DNA from: Gliomastix tumulicola
Lineage: Eukaryota; Ascomycota; Sordariomycetes; Hypocreales; Bionectriaceae
NCBI GenBank assembly: GCA_001599755.1
Contig: BCHX01000011.1
Location: 430,500 to 494,499, forward strand
Direction of reading: 5' to 3'
DNA: 64,000 nucleotides
Numbering within the stretch: position 1 is the first letter of the stretch; each line of letters begins with the position of its first letter. The notes beneath the pieces were generated by a model. The model saw nothing but the letters and a program-made list of their open reading frames with translations, did not search any database and was not told the DNA's origin. Positions 35,901 to 48,999 of the stretch are shown one piece after another. The position numbers and the translations under genes are program-made.

Positions 35901-38900
35901 CCCTCGCGCATGCATTGGTCGCAGCTACGCATGATCATGTCGACCATGGATGCCGTGAAAGACGTAGATCGCGAAACGGGCAGCTGATAGACTCGTCTGT
36001 TCAATAGTCCGCCGAGCTTAGATACTAGAATATCAAGCATCTGGCGCGCCTGCGGTTTGGCGACAATCACCCGTGGCAACCGGGTGCCGTCCGCCAGCCA
36101 CGCGGCAACTACTGGGACAATCACCGTTGATTTCCCTTCGCCCATATTTAATTGCATAGTTCCATTGGTTCCGTCGGGCGTCTCTATCATGGTGGACGCG
36201 ATGTCTTGCTGCACAGGCCGGATGCGAAGGTTGCTCTCAACCTCTAGGAGAAGGGAATCCGGAAATCGATAGGGATCCCACGATCTGGGGACAGCACCAG
36301 AGAGCTCGCGGACAAGGTCTTGTGGGCTGCGTTGAATGGCTCTGGATAGCCGCTCAAAAATTTGGACATTTGATATACTGATCGCGTGCTGAATGACCGC
36401 GGCAGCCCACCCCGACGGCACGCTCGTCCAATGATCGTGATTCAACAACGAAAGCAAGTTCCGCTTGGAAACCCTTGGCCAAAAGCTTGTTTGACTAGAA
36501 ATTCGCCGAGAACAGTGTGTCGAATTTGTTAGGCTGAGAACTTGTAGTATATCTCCCGCAACGTCATTGTAGCGCTTCTCGGTCGACTCTTTCAACTTTT
36601 GAATATCATGGCGTAGACCCTGGGTCTGGCGGACCATCATGGGCATTTTGGAGTGTGAGAGCCAGCTGATGCTGCTGTCAAGCTTGTCCACGTATGCTTG
36701 CTCATACGATGAGTTAGCTCTTGCTCTCAGTGCACAGGTGAATTCTCGGAGGAGTTTCTCGAATCCCTCGTTGCTCGTCTCGTCAAAATCTACTGTCAAC
36801 GGAGGTACTTCGTCTGTCTCCACGGGTGGGACCTGCGCCCGGTGTAGTAAGTCAATAAGTGTCACGTTCGACTGTTGCCTTGAGGGGCTGTAAGTTGATC
36901 GATGCAGACCCAGCGCTGGCATGCGAACAACGGCTTCCGGAGCGTTCATTAGGACACTGCAGACAGAGCCCAAATACTGAGAAACTTCCAAGTTATTGTA
37001 CCATGTCTCAAAATGAGAGTTGACGCCCTGCATTGCGCGGGTTCTGTCAAAGTATGACAAGTTAGCACCACGGAAGGACGGGCTCTGACAGGGCCACTGT
37101 TCTCGTAGAACACTTTCAAGCTGCGACGCCTCTTGAGCAACCCGGCTTTCGAAGGCTGACTTGCGCCGCTCTGCAGCTTGTCTGTTGGTTTCATGCTGGT
37201 GTTTTGAAAGCCGGGCCTCTGGGCTACGGTCAAATGCGATTTTGGCTCCTCGAAGCGTTTGTCGAATCTGGTCTGGATTGTAGTCTCGTCCCTCAGCGAG
37301 TTGATAGCTGGCATTTGTAGGTGGACTGATCTGCCCCATTGCGCTTACTGTCGTGAACGCTAGTAGAACTTGTAGACAGTGGATGTCCGCCCCAGGAGCA
37401 AACGCAAGTGTTGCAAGCCACGAAGCGAGCTGAGGCCTCATCCTGTTCCAATCGCGAGATAATTTTTGGTGAAGCCGGCGCCATGTAAAAGGCAGTATCG
37501 AATCCGGAGCGCCCAAAAGAAGAGGGCTGTATCGAAGATCGGAGTCCGGAATCTCTGGCGTCACGCCATTCATTCCATCAGCCTTGGATAAGAAGGTATA
37601 GAGCGTGCCCGGCGAAACCTGACGGCTAACCCCGGCCAGCACCCCGCTACTGAACCTCATGGCATAGCCGAAGTAGGCTGCTCTCTCAGTCCTTTCATGA
37701 ATGCTGAGCCTCAGGTCAGATTCCCTTTCATAATCTGCATCGGGTACGGTGTCCGTATCTCGGCTGTCCACTCCATGATTGGACAATGCACGGCGGAGCC
37801 CTCTTTTGGTGAGTTCCCGACTGGTGTCTGTAACATGGCCAAGCTCATCTGGAAGCGGCCGGAAAATCCCCGCTAGCTGAGCGCCGTCTGCAAGTTCTTG
37901 AGACAAAGTGGCAAATAGGTCTGACTGGGCGCTAGGACGAATCACGGGAGCCCACTTCACCACCTGCATTTGCCGCAGGTGCTTTGGATAATAGGCTCGG
38001 CTGGGAGCCAAAGCAGCGATTCTACGGAGAATCTGTCCTGCGTCGCTGTCAAAATCTAATGATTTGACGGCTGCCGAGCCCAATATATTCAGTGCTTCTT
38101 CGGTCCCTGTGTGTCCGGTAAAAGGGTCCGGCAAGACTCCGGAGGTGACCGCATGTAGTTCTGCGAGGAAGAGGTACGCTTTGAGGCTCCCATTTCCCTT
38201 GAGTTGACCAAGGTAGCGATCCAAATAATATGTTTGAATCCTGCCGCCTGTGCCAGACGTATCCAGCGTCGTATTGGGAACTGTTCCCGAGGAGCTTGGT
38301 GTTAAGTTTGGTTTGCCGCTCGGAACCAAGACAGACCTTTGTGGGTTGTCTGCATCGTAGCCACGTAGAACAAGTTTGGTGCGTAGTCCCGTGAGTGTAT
38401 CAATCCCTTGGTCCGGATCTACATGCATGCCCTGATATTGGCGGGAGTATATCTTGTCAGAATTGGCGTGGACAAAGAAATCCAACTGAAACTTAGGTAG
38501 ATGGATATCTATTGGCCCATGTCGACCATGCAAAATGATGTTGAAATCAAAGACCGCTACTAAAGGTTCGAAAACTGACCCTAGCTTCTCGGCTGTCCGC
38601 GTGGCGGGAAAAATGACCTGGCGTCCATCTTCATGGCGTAAATGCCATTTGGGACCGGACTTGATCAGATTCCAGTGGGCGCTGTCGCTGTTCCAAGCAT
38701 CTTCAATAGGTCGCAGAGACACGACAGAGCTATGGGCGTTATACCAGTAGACGTACTCCTTGGCAAAGGTCGTGGGAACAGTTCCTTTGAATAGCCGCTG
38801 GGGTATCAGTTCCCAAGGGTTGTCGTCCTTCTGAGCACGAACAATCAGGTCGTCCGAGTCATTGAGCAGGAACTGGACTAGGCAGCCCCTGAATCTCGTA

Positions 38901-41900
38901 CTGGCTACGAAGCGCATCCCAGCTTCACCACTCGGCATTGATTCGAAAGCAACATGTCCAAAGAGTAGCTTATACATGGGATTCATCTCGTATTGCTGCG
39001 GGAGGCGCTGCCGTGGTAGGCCATTCACAAGCAGCTCGCCCGTGACGAGATTGACATGTATGTCTAGGCAAGATGGGGAGCTGAATCCTGCGGCTGAACG
39101 GCTTTGTACCCAGCATGTGTTAAGAGCTTCCCACGTTGAGCCCGGCTCGCGGCAGAACCCATTCCAATTGGTTCCGATCGCCAAATCTAAGGCATCAGAA
39201 TGGCGATGGCAAATGGCGGCTTGGATCGGCTCATGGAAGCGTCGAATAATCCACCGGCTGCGTAAATCAAGATGGAGCTGGAGAGGGCTGTCGTTGTGGC
39301 ATGCACTGAACTCGGTTTCCTGCTTCGTGATGAGACCCTCGAAATAGCTGCTGGACGCTTCCAAGTCTTCCGCGAGTCCAGCAACGTGCTGGTCGTCTAC
39401 TGCGAAGGACGACAAGCAAACGAGCGCGGCTTCGTAGGCTCGTCGAGAGTATTCTAGCCTCTGAGCCTTCTCTTGCGAGCTGAAGGCCTTTTGTCGTAAT
39501 GTGCGTAGCCACCGGCGACCCACTGCCCGGCATTCAGCCAAGAACTTCAAGCAATCAGGTGCGCTCTCGTTTGAACACAAAGCCAGTAGGCGGCAGCCCA
39601 GCAGGACAAAGACAGCCAGGGCAGTGCGAGACTCCCAGCTCTCCTGGATAGCGGCCAAACGCTGATCAAGATTATCAAGGCAGGCCCTGACGAATCGGGC
39701 ATCTTCGCCGCGTCGATGTGTCACTCTCCGCCAGGTCGAGTTAGAAAGACCGCATTGCTCTGTAGTCTGCCACATGAATAACATGGTATCGACGTCATTC
39801 ATGTCAACAAGAGGCATGGCCAGCTGCACCAGGACGTTTTGCCACTGCGTCTCTCGACCTAGTGGGAGAGAGCATAGAGCTTTGAACTGTTCGATGGACG
39901 AGGCCATTGAGCATTGATGCTGGTTAGCGATAACGTGGTTCGGCGCCACTCCGTCCGGGTGTTCCCAAGTACGGGTGATGAATCGCTGGAGGGAGCTTGA
40001 CTTCTGTGGGAGCCTGAGAGTGCACTGGACGGATATATGTTCGGTCGCCTGGTGCGGTAGGAGGAAGCGGTGGGTCTGCTTATTGAAAAGATGCCACTGG
40101 GGCCCCGTTTTCAAGCATACCTGCTCCACTTGTATTGACTTGACGAGTTTGTCCCTCCGATGTGTAGAGGCTTCAGGTTTGACCTCCGACAGCAGGCTCG
40201 TTCTAAAACCGTGCGATTGAAAGTGCTGTCTTAGCTCACTATAGTCCTCTAGCAAGCAAGTGTATTCGGGTCCACGCCCCGGGTTGATGAGCCCCATCAC
40301 ATCTTGGAGGAGAAACAGGGTACTGTCTCTCCAAACTCCGAACGCTGACGGCAGCCGCAGCTCGAAGATCACGGCCTGCGCTAGGCACGTGTCTCCCGGG
40401 AGCGGCCACTCGTGCGCTCTGATACTCAATTTGTTTGCCTCGCCTAAAAGTAGGCACTTTATACACCTATTTTTATGGTGCTCTGTGATTGAGTCGCCGT
40501 ACTTGTCAATGCGAGTTCTGTACGTGCAGGCAAGTGAATTAGACTCTGTAATAAGCTGATGGTATTTTTCCTTGAGGTCGTAGAACTCTTGGCGCTTGGC
40601 GGTTCGTGCGTGCGTAGCGCCGTCTATGATCTGAGCTAGAAGACTCTGGTGTATGTGGGAGCCCCCAAAATATCTGACCCCGAAATCGTCGCGGGTGCCG
40701 AAGTCGAAGATGATGGATCGGCGGGACACCGCTCGTCGGGCCCGCTCTTTCAAGTAGCTTTCTATAGAGTCGAGGCGCTTCATATGCTCGGCTGACCTGA
40801 GGCTAAGAGCCATCCACGGCTTGAGGGGGACCTCTGGCTGAAACTCGGCAACGAGCGGGTGGTTTGCAATCACGGACTTGTCGCATGCGATCCAAATCTC
40901 AAGCGTCGTTAAGATCATGACCGACATGCCTTCAGGTCTACCACGGTACGCCGCAGACGCCGCATTCTCGTAAGCATACAATAGCCTTTGAAGACTGCGG
41001 CAAGTAGATTCAGCCGACTCATGGATCGACATCCAAGAGCTTAAGTGCTCCGCAACCCACAGCTCGAACAAGGCTAGGTTGTACACGCAGTACGGCCCGT
41101 CCAAGTCAAAGTTCATGCGTGTTGGGAGCTCATGGGCTGCAAAGAATGTGATATCCGGCAAGGGCGGGCAGAATCTAGACGTTGGTAGCGTAGCTCTCTG
41201 AGAGATAGCTTCAAGGTAGCGATCTAGGTCCGGGATCTTGATTGAAGAATCGTTTTGAAGCTGCTTTGCGCGGAAGGACTGGATGTCGAGTATCCTGGTC
41301 GTTTCTTTCGTGATTCCGGCCCACCTGTCATGAAGTATCTCTCTTGCTTCCTTGATAACGTTGTCGGTATACGTCATCCATGCCTCAGCCTCTGAAACGT
41401 CCAGCTTGACAAGCCGCCGAGCGATTTTCACGCTCATCATGTCAAGCTGGTCGCAGCCCCATCCTGCCTGAACGCAATGATGAAGAAGCTTGGACAAAAA
41501 GAAAACCATGAACTTCTTGTAAAGGATGCGGTCGTATGAACCATTGTTTGTTGGCGGGGAGAGCGTGCTTTGCAAGGCTGCTCTTAGCAGCAGCCAGACA
41601 GGCGAGCGACGCCATGGCAGCTTGCTGCCATGATCCCAGATCACCTCTTCCCTAGTATGCTTCCAGAAACCGTTGATTTGGCTGTTCGTACCCCCAAAAG
41701 CCTGGATCATGGCGGGGAAAAGATTCTTCAGGATGAAAGGAAGAACCGTGTCCCGCTCCTCGACGTGAGCGGTATTCGCCTTCCACGCCTTGGGCTGCAT
41801 CTCGGCGACGCCCTCACGGCTCATAGTTCCGAGCGTATTGGCTACCGTATCTCGAAGATTGACGTCTCGGAAGCTTTCGGACGGAATTGATGCCGCAACC

Positions 41901-42494
41901 TCGGGAAAGTGACGCCTCAAGCGACCGGAAGTGCTGTACACGGCCTCGTTGGAAGGAGAGAGTTCGAACAGCTCGAACACCACTTCGTCTTGCATTCTTC
42001 GCACTAGGACACCGGCGTTCTGCGACACAACATGCAGTGGAATCAGGCCATCTGTTGCTTGAGTCAGCCTACTATTTCAAACAGGTCTCCTCAACGCTTT
42101 GACTACCTTCGTTGCTAAGCCGGGAGATGGCTTCACCGAGGCCGCTCTCTTCAATGCCCCCGTGCGGGCTGTTAAACCTCTGGAAGCTTTTCACCGCAGA
42201 TATGGCCCTGGAGACGAAATGGATGGATGTGCTCTTTTGGTAGGAATTGAATTCGTGAAGCGAGGCTTCTAGCAGTTCCGAAAGCTTGTGTATCCAGAGG
42301 CCCTCACCTTCCTGGCTAGGGAGCCGTGGAGGAAGAAATACATGGTTGACAATACCCTCCAATAGGCTGTTGGGAATCATGGCCGGTCTCCCCTGATCGA
42401 AGGCCAAGTTGACTGTGAAATCGTAGAGCGAGGAAGAACGACCGGCCGATGACTGTTTTTTTTTGTCTTGCTGAGCGTCTGTGAGTTGAAGCAA
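32942..42494 (-). CDS. Giant DUF3638/DUF3645 P-loop protein, three exons
   Basis: Exons 42494-42107, 42051-34297 and 34242-32942 join in frame to about 3147 residues, within the size usual for this fungal family. N-terminal residues (LEGIVNHVFLPPRLP) match the family start, now called DUF6606. Near residue 2099 is a P-loop MGEGKST followed by VIVPVVAAWLAD, the DUF3638 core. Near 2420, HPDVVICLTCLSYYYGG marks DUF3645. Near 2680, FLDEAHTRGIDLQLP is a DEAH box, followed across the last intron by QACMRMRK. The arrangement resembles a helicase-type ATPase. The molecular role of the family is not established, and nothing here shows location or substrate. No internal stops occur apart from the introns. 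A few N calls lie in the last exon. The start could alternatively be the Met at 42380. Confidence 0.93.
34243..34296 (-). other. Intron 2 of the DUF3638 gene (54 bp)
   Basis: Donor GTAAGT, a branch-like GACTAAC and acceptor TATAG, read on the minus strand. Splicing turns LVQG-stop into the conserved LVQACMRMRKL sequence and joins the P-loop exon to the C-terminal exon in frame. Confidence 0.9.
42052..42106 (-). other. Intron 1 of the DUF3638 gene (55 bp)
   Basis: Donor GTAGTC (weak match to GTAAGT), a GCTGACTC branch-like site and acceptor AACAG. Removal restores RLSNE-DGLIPLHVVSQNAG, matching the family's conserved sequence around QNAG, and keeps frame (388 plus 23 nt before the SQNAG methionine). 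Confidence 0.75.
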
Positions 42495-43980
42495 ACAGTA
42501 GGCGATAGATCTAGTGCCGATATGTCCGGCGCGTTTGGACGGGCGAAGGTAGAGACCCGCGACTAGATATATCCCTGGCGTTAGCGACCTCTGCCTGGTC
42601 GGCCTCCTGAGACACCTCGTAGGCTTGCGATATATTGGCTGGGCATAGCCACCTTCCCTACGCTACCGCCCTACCTACCTAGAGAATATGCCAAGATTGA
42701 GGTGACTACTTCCGCCCCGCCGGAATGCCGTGGATTGTCAAACAGTAGGCTAACTTGGGCGGTGAGGCAGGCTTTCATTTCTTGGCTAAGCGCCTCTGAC
42801 CTACCCAGATAAGGCACTTTTCGTGGCCTTACCACGTTGGCCGCGATAGGCCATACATACCAGCCAGTCTACACAATAAGAACGCATCGAGACATTGCGC
42901 AGGGAGAATACCAAGCAAAAGGCTAGATTCCCAATATTTGGTGCAGGCGCTGGTCCCAAACCATGGGTTGACGCGGTGAGCCCATTCGCGTGTATGATAC
43001 ACATTCCATAGTCGCGAATGTAAGTATCCATCGATGCCATCTCTCGCTCTTTACTCCCGAGATAGCCGGTTTGCAGCCCCAAAGGCACCACCCCAAACAC
43101 CCACAGGCTCATTGACAGATGGACAGCGCTTGCGGGCGCTCCTGAGACCTAGGTATGGTTGGAATTCCTCTCAAAGACAATTTGCACAAGTATGGGTCTC
43201 TGACAGGAGCGGGCAACCCTCTCGGCAATACCTCGATTCAGTATGGAGGGACGGGACAGACATGGTGGCAGGCGGTAGTCAGGTGTGTTGACTTGCCTGG
43301 ATAAGGCTAGCCGCTAGCTCTGGAATGACGTTATCGGATTGTTCATTTGAGCCGAAATAGAGTCGGGTCACCGGCCACACGAGTGTGCAGAATTGCATCA
43401 GACGCGGCAAGCTTGAAACCCTGAGCTCGCCTCGACCCTTGGCGCGCAGCTCCTATGGGCGTCAACGGCTAGTACAGTGATCATATAGTGAATGGCAAGA
43501 ATGATAACATGGCCTATAGTCCCGCTCAACATTGGCTACTTGTTGGGTTTACGTTGTGCCCTGTCCCGAGATGAGCCTACACTGTACGGATGGTTCAACC
43601 TGGACGGCATACAACCTTCTAAAGTAGGTCCTACGTGCAGGCCGTCAGATCAATGCCTTCATTGCTATGTATGCATCCATGCACTCGTACTGTCTTCCAG
43701 ACGACCAGCAAGCGAGGACCCTGACTACCTGGAGGTACCGATCTGGTGACAAACGGTCCATAACATTACCTCTGGCCTCGCCAAGGAGAGCCCGAGAAGC
43801 CCCTTGAAGCTGTGCAGTCCCTGCTTGCTCACTCCTTGCAAGAGGTAGTTGACTATGAACGGCTGGCACCGCGTACTGCCGGAGGTCATCATGCTGAGCT
43901 CTACCGCAGCGTTGTAGTGCACGTCGAGTGGGTATACCTCCAGCTTGCTGTTCATCCCCTTGGATTGCTCGGGCACGACA
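42495..43980. other. Intergenic, no gene recognised
   Basis: The upstream part should contain the promoter of the minus-strand DUF3638 gene. Short ORFs exist on both strands (for example 43725-43976 minus, 83 codons; 42801-43112 minus, 103 codons), but none shows a family motif, signal peptide or convincing splice context. Confidence 0.5.
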
Positions 43981-43989
43981 ATTTTGGCT

Positions 43990-46010
43990 AAAGGCCTCGT
44001 GAGGCCCTCTGCATCGGGTGCATCATGGCTCGACTACCTGACATGCCCTGTGCTGGTGCCCTCGCTGCACGCACCGGCCGCCGCCAAAGCAGCCCCATAT
44101 GGACGACTTATTTCAGGCTCGACCATCAGATACCTCTTTACGCCGCGTCTTTTGACCGGCAGCGATATATAGAGTTGATTGCTGGTCTCCTCGCACGCCG
44201 TCGTCTACTATTGTCCGCAGTGAAATGGGATGAAATGCGGGATATCATATTGGCCTCCAATCCGGCCACCGAAGGTTTGCTCCTCATGTCTCGTGATGCG
44301 GCCGTGCGTCATATCGCCTCTACTTTAAACTTATACCGGTCTGAAAGAAAGGCTTCAGGCGGATTTTTTGACGATCCATCTCGCGACCGATCTCTGGGCA
44401 TCGCCTCACCGTCATGGTATTGTAGCTTTTTGTGCTAGATGGGTGGATAAAGGCTATCGGCTTCAGCAGGCCCTACTGGCTATGCCTAAGTGTCAGTATA
44501 GCCACAGTGGCAAGCGCGAAGCCACTCTCACGGCGGCAGCCATTGAGGAGTATAGTACTGCGAAGCAAATCGTTGATCATCCCGGCGATAACGCAATAAC
44601 AAACGACACCTGTCCGAAGCACCTCTCAAATGCTACGGGGCAGATACGGTGGGTGTATATGATTAGGACGCTACTGTGAGGGCAATTGCTGCACCGGGTC
44701 CAGGTATCTTACCATCCTAACCAGCGGCGAATCCAATGCATCGCTCATATCGTCAATCTCTCCCAGGCCTTCTTCCTTGCATCATCGAAGGAAGCCTTAC
44801 GCGCAGCCCTCACCGCAGCCGGCGATGTAGCCGGCGTTGGGGTGGGCGGACAATTCTACTTTTCCATGGTGCATCCGCCAAAGCGTCAGCGTCGCGGTCT
44901 GAGGCTCCGGGCCAGCAGGAACAGCCTTCAGATGCGGCGTAGAAAGGAAAGCCCAGCAGGGCCACCCGGAAACCCCCTGATTTCGGAGACGCTAGACTTA
45001 GGGGCTGGCAAGCCATCACGGCGATGCACAAACTACATGACATGGCAGTACGGCTTCGAAGCTCATCCATTCACAGCGATCTTTGGATCGGGCAGGCCTG
45101 CGGCTCGGGATCGATAACGACACCCGATGGAGCTCTTGGTATACGCTGATTGACAATTTAGTTCGAAGACAGTCACAGATCAGGTAATTCTTGCTTGGCC
45201 ATGATGAGGAGAGCAACGAGAATATCCTCAAGTCGTCAGATTGGGATCACCTTGGGAAAACCTCACGGATTTCTCCATATAGGATGAGGGTAAGAACTCC
45301 ACACTGTCGCAGATATTCACAATCATGAATGTTCCGTTCTGATATTATGATCTTGAAAGGGTCGATGTTCTGACCTAGCTAATGATCTGATTCAGGAACG
45401 CTACTCAAAGCTAGAGATGCTCGGTCGCCGCATCCTCCACACTGAGGTGGGCTGCTTCATGCTTAGAAGTATTATACTATGGTCAGAGATGGGCCCGTCT
45501 ACACCACCGCCAGCCTTCTTGATCCTTCAAAGCGGATGAGGTACCTGGAGCGTCATTGGCCCGAGTCGTGGCATAAGAACGCCATGGCCGGTGTCCGTAC
45601 CATTTGGGAAGCCGAGTACTAAACACAGCGAAAGACTGGACCTGCAGAGTCGGCTGAGGAGGCATCTGCTTCGAAAAAGCGGCAGTCCAATGAGTGGGAT
45701 GCGTTACTCGAAGGGTTGGAAGTGACCGAGGACCAGGGCGACAGCATGGACGATCTTGACGACTTTATCGGGGCAACCTCCACCGGAACGCAGCTGATCG
45801 CCACTTTAATGGTGGGGTCATAGGGATCAGCGAAAGACCTATCCTCAGCTCAGTATTCTCTCTTGGGATAGAGAACAAATGACTTGTGGGAATCTTGAGA
45901 AGGTTGAATGTATAGGTAACTAGTTGCATAATGGGCATATCCGGAAGAGCGCTGATGGTGGTAAGGGTATTAAGGTTTATCACTGATACCTGCCATTCCA
46001 ACGTGTGTCG
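43990..46010 (+). pseudogene. hAT-superfamily transposase remnant
   Basis: Pieces of one transposase follow in order on the plus strand in shifting frames. First comes a helical segment (LLARRRLLLSAVKWDEMRDI, about 44190). Then the RNase H-like core starts FATDLWASPHRHGIVAFCARW with GYRLQQALLAMP (about 44370-44480). DNAITNDTC follows, then CIAHIVNLS (about 44730), the conserved C-x-x-H-x-x-N-L segment of hAT transposases. The hATC dimerisation part is recognisable as RYLERHWPESWHKNAM (about 45535) and WDALLEGLE (about 45695). Multiple stops and frameshifts make it a pseudogene. GC content is normal, so decay was not by heavy RIP. Ends and target duplication were not identified. Confidence 0.75.
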
Positions 46011-46059
46011 CGATCGACGCTTCCGATGCTGATATGGCCTGCCTTTCTAGACGCGCTGG

Positions 46060-46430
46060 TCGCTACAAGAATGTCGTCCATCCCTTTGGCCAATCCGATG
46101 GTCACCTCGGGATCATTGTGATGACCCACTGGCAGGCAGGACGTAAAAGAATGCCGCCCGTCATTAGTTCTACGCGCGCGTACAAGTTGCGCAGCCTAGT
46201 GACAGCAGACGGCGAGGGGTCAGGCAAGGTGGCTCGCCGGGAGGGACGGACTTGGGGCAGACCGGGGTTCGATCACCATCTTCTCGTGCTACGCCCGTGC
46301 TGTCCAAAGTCTCGGGGTCCGTGCCCTTTTGAGCCACGAGCTGCCCAACATCGGCGGCGATGCGTCTACTGCGCCAAGCCACACGCCACACGCCGCGTAG
46401 AAGCCTTCCCACTACTACTAGCTTGATTTC
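46060..46430. other. Spacer, nothing recognised
   Basis: A 130-codon plus-strand ORF (46034-46426) overlaps the hAT tail but carries no motif or composition that supports a gene. Confidence 0.4.
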
Positions 46431-47420
46431 ACCCCCAAGAAGATACGGCTCGACGTGGCTACTCTTGGCCGGTGTATTGACCCCGGCTTAGTTTAATTGA
46501 TTAGTGCTTTGGTTGACATGGACCCCAGCTTAGGTTAGTCACTTGGTGTATTAACTAGCACTAACCCTAGCTTAGCTTATTTAGCTGGTGCCCTAGCTTA
46601 CATGGGCCCTGATCTAGCTTAGTTAGCCTGAGCATGGGCCCTAGTCTAGCTTAGTTAATTAGTGCCTTGGCTTATAATGACCCTAGCCTAGCTTAGCAGC
46701 TAGTGTATTAGCCCTGACTTAGCTTATTGGCCGGCGTATTAGCTTACAATGGCCCTGCGCGAAGAAAAAGTACTAGTGAGCTAGGGTAAGCGAAACCCAT
46801 GCATAGGCTAACTGGGCTAAGCTGGGGTCTTATATAAGTTAACTAGGGCCCCTGTAAGAAAAAACACTGGTTAGTAAAGCTAAGCTAGGCTAATGCAAGT
46901 TAATCCGCTGGTTGAATAGGCTAGGTTAGGGTCCCTGCAGGCCACCCTATTAATTCACTGAGTGAAGCTAGGGTTAATGTAAGCTAAGGCACTAATTGAA
47001 TGAGCTAAAATACTATGGGGGTGAGCTAGATTAGGGCCCATGTACGTTAAGACGCCGGCTGATTAGAGCCCCTGGAAGTAGCCGCACCAATTAGTGACGC
47101 TAAGCCAGGGCCCATGCAAGCTAAGACATTAGTCAGCTACGCTAAAATATAGCTCTGTGGCTGAAGCATTCCCCCTGGCCTAGCCCTATTAGCTAGTGCC
47201 TCAGCTTGTAGTGACCCCCGGCTTAGCTCATTAGGCCGGCACTTTGGCTCATAGGGGCCCTAGCTGAACATAGTCGACCGTTTGCCTTGACTTGCATCAA
47301 CCCTGACCAGCCTGTGCACCAGCCCTAGTCTAGCTCGGTCCACCAGTGCCTCAGAGGACAGGGCCCCTGGTTTAGCGTAAATGACCGCGCCTTGACTCGC
47401 TTTGTCCCCGTACTAGTCCC
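46430..47420. repeat. Degenerate ~40-50 bp minisatellite, field 1, with orientation switches
   Basis: Loose repetition of words such as GGGCCCTAGTCTAGCTTAGTTA with TTGGCTTACATGG spacers. The stretch 46470-46760 reads in the CTTAGC orientation, 46780-47160 in the opposite CTAAGC orientation, and 47160-47400 in the CTTAGC orientation again. Units are too diverged for a strict consensus but share GGGCCC palindromes every 40-50 bp. No ORF of interest. It is followed by a C-rich module (47400-47530) resembling the ends of field 2. Confidence 0.75.
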
Positions 47421-48999
47421 TCCGTAACCCAGCCGCCCTATCTTGCCTGTAGAAAGATCCCCCTGCACCGCCGTCTTGCCCTGCATAGCCGCCTCTCCGT
47501 CGAGCTAATGCTAACACCCTCCACCGCACGTCACCATGTACCTCCGCAGATCACCACAATGTCCCACCCACTCCGGCCTCCTCCCTCCCGGTCGTCCCTC
47601 GCTATATAGCCTTCCCGACGCCCCGCGTGTCTGTTCGCCCTTCTGTATTCAGCCCTTTTTCACTCGTCATTCTTCACCATCTCCCTTTACATCACCTTCT
47701 CCATCATCGCCCTTCTCGCCATCCCCCTCACCTCTCACAGTACCCCGTCACCATTTGCCCCTCCCTCTTCTTTACCCCTCTCGGCTGTTCCATTGCTGCT
47801 ACTACGCCCTCATGGAAGCTAGCTCTCCTCCCTGCTCGTTCCCCTCACCCACGCATGCCTGTCCTGCCCGGCCCCTCCTACCGGAGGTATAGGGTAGCCC
47901 TGAAGGACACACCTGTTTGTCCGTCCGTCCGTCCCTGTCCTTGCATATGCTATCTCAATTCTAATGCACGTGCTAGCTATGCCGGGCCTACCCGCACGAC
48001 CACCTTTGCGCCTCACTGCCGGCCATGAGGAAGGCAGTTGACGCGCTGAGAGACTGATGGCTCGCCGCGGTGGCTGGGAGAATGCTGCATGCGCCCCACG
48101 CTATGGGTCCTAGCTCTCCCTCCCTGTTTCGGAGGCCCCCTAGGCTGCTGTTTCCAGTATGCTCCAAGGTACTCTCCCTCCTCCGTTCTGGTGCACTTGG
48201 CAGCTGATCTCAGAAGGCGTTGTTGCCTAGCGGCCTGGTGGTCATTGCAACGAAGTGGGTCTCGGACATCAAGCGCCGGGAAGTGGCACACACGGAGACG
48301 CTGTCATGATGGCAGGCGTATGGCGGCATGGCTTCGGCGACTAGGACGCTCCCACTGCGGAGTCCACCTCCAACCAATACAGAGCACCGGCTGATGTTTG
48401 GATCCAATTCGCCAGACCCACTTTCAACCTCCCAAAGCGGCGCGATAGCGAACCTCGGCATCATCGCATCCTTTCTCGCCTGGCTCCCCCCCACGCCAGC
48501 TTCGCCCTCGTGTCGCGTCGGTCTGGCGCTTCGAACGCAGGCTGGCGGCATACGGCACGGTACCACGACGTGGCTTGGGAAAACAGGCATATCGGCAGGC
48601 GATCGGCAATCGGCACGTGACGCTCGACGCGTCAGGCTTGCCCGCGGACGACCTACAAGGCTGCACTGTCACGTAGAATGAAGATGGAGGTGAGGGGCAT
48701 TGCTCTTTGGTCATTTGGTAGTGCGATGCGTCGCCGCTGATGGGCGCCGTCTTGTCCCTTCGCTAATAGACTCGAGAAGTCCGCCCTCCTGGCCGCCAAC
48801 AAGATGGACCATGTCGCCCCCACTAGGCTCTTTTCTTGGGCCAGCCGCGCCCCGAAGTGTCGTCAGCCCTGGATTCACCCCCTTGCCCGGCGAGGCTCTC
48901 TACGCAGTCTTCCTTCTTGTCAGGCGCAGCGTCACAGACTCGGCCAAGGAAGGGGCTTCATCTTAGGGAGACTCCTACGCCGAGCAGACTAGCCGCGGT
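47421..48999. other. No gene recognised; pyrimidine-rich start
   Basis: The plus strand is strongly C/T-rich at about 47540-47860 (runs of CCCTCTC, TCACCTTCTCC type). The remainder has ordinary composition with short overlapping ORFs on both strands that I regard as chance. No RNA gene was seen. Confidence 0.5.

Noticed and set aside
33567..42102. Many plus-strand ORFs of 60-160 codons across 33.5-42.1 kb
   Set aside because: They lie antisense to the intact DUF3638 frame and show no motifs; they are shadows of that gene's codon bias.
43725..43976. 83-codon minus ORF as a gene
   Set aside because: Reads reasonably protein-like but has no motif, neighbour exon or start context that would support it.
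47536..48028. Ser/Pro-rich plus ORFs in the pyrimidine-rich tract
   Set aside because: Composition is explained by the C/T-rich tract; two overlapping frames look equally plausible, so neither is credible.
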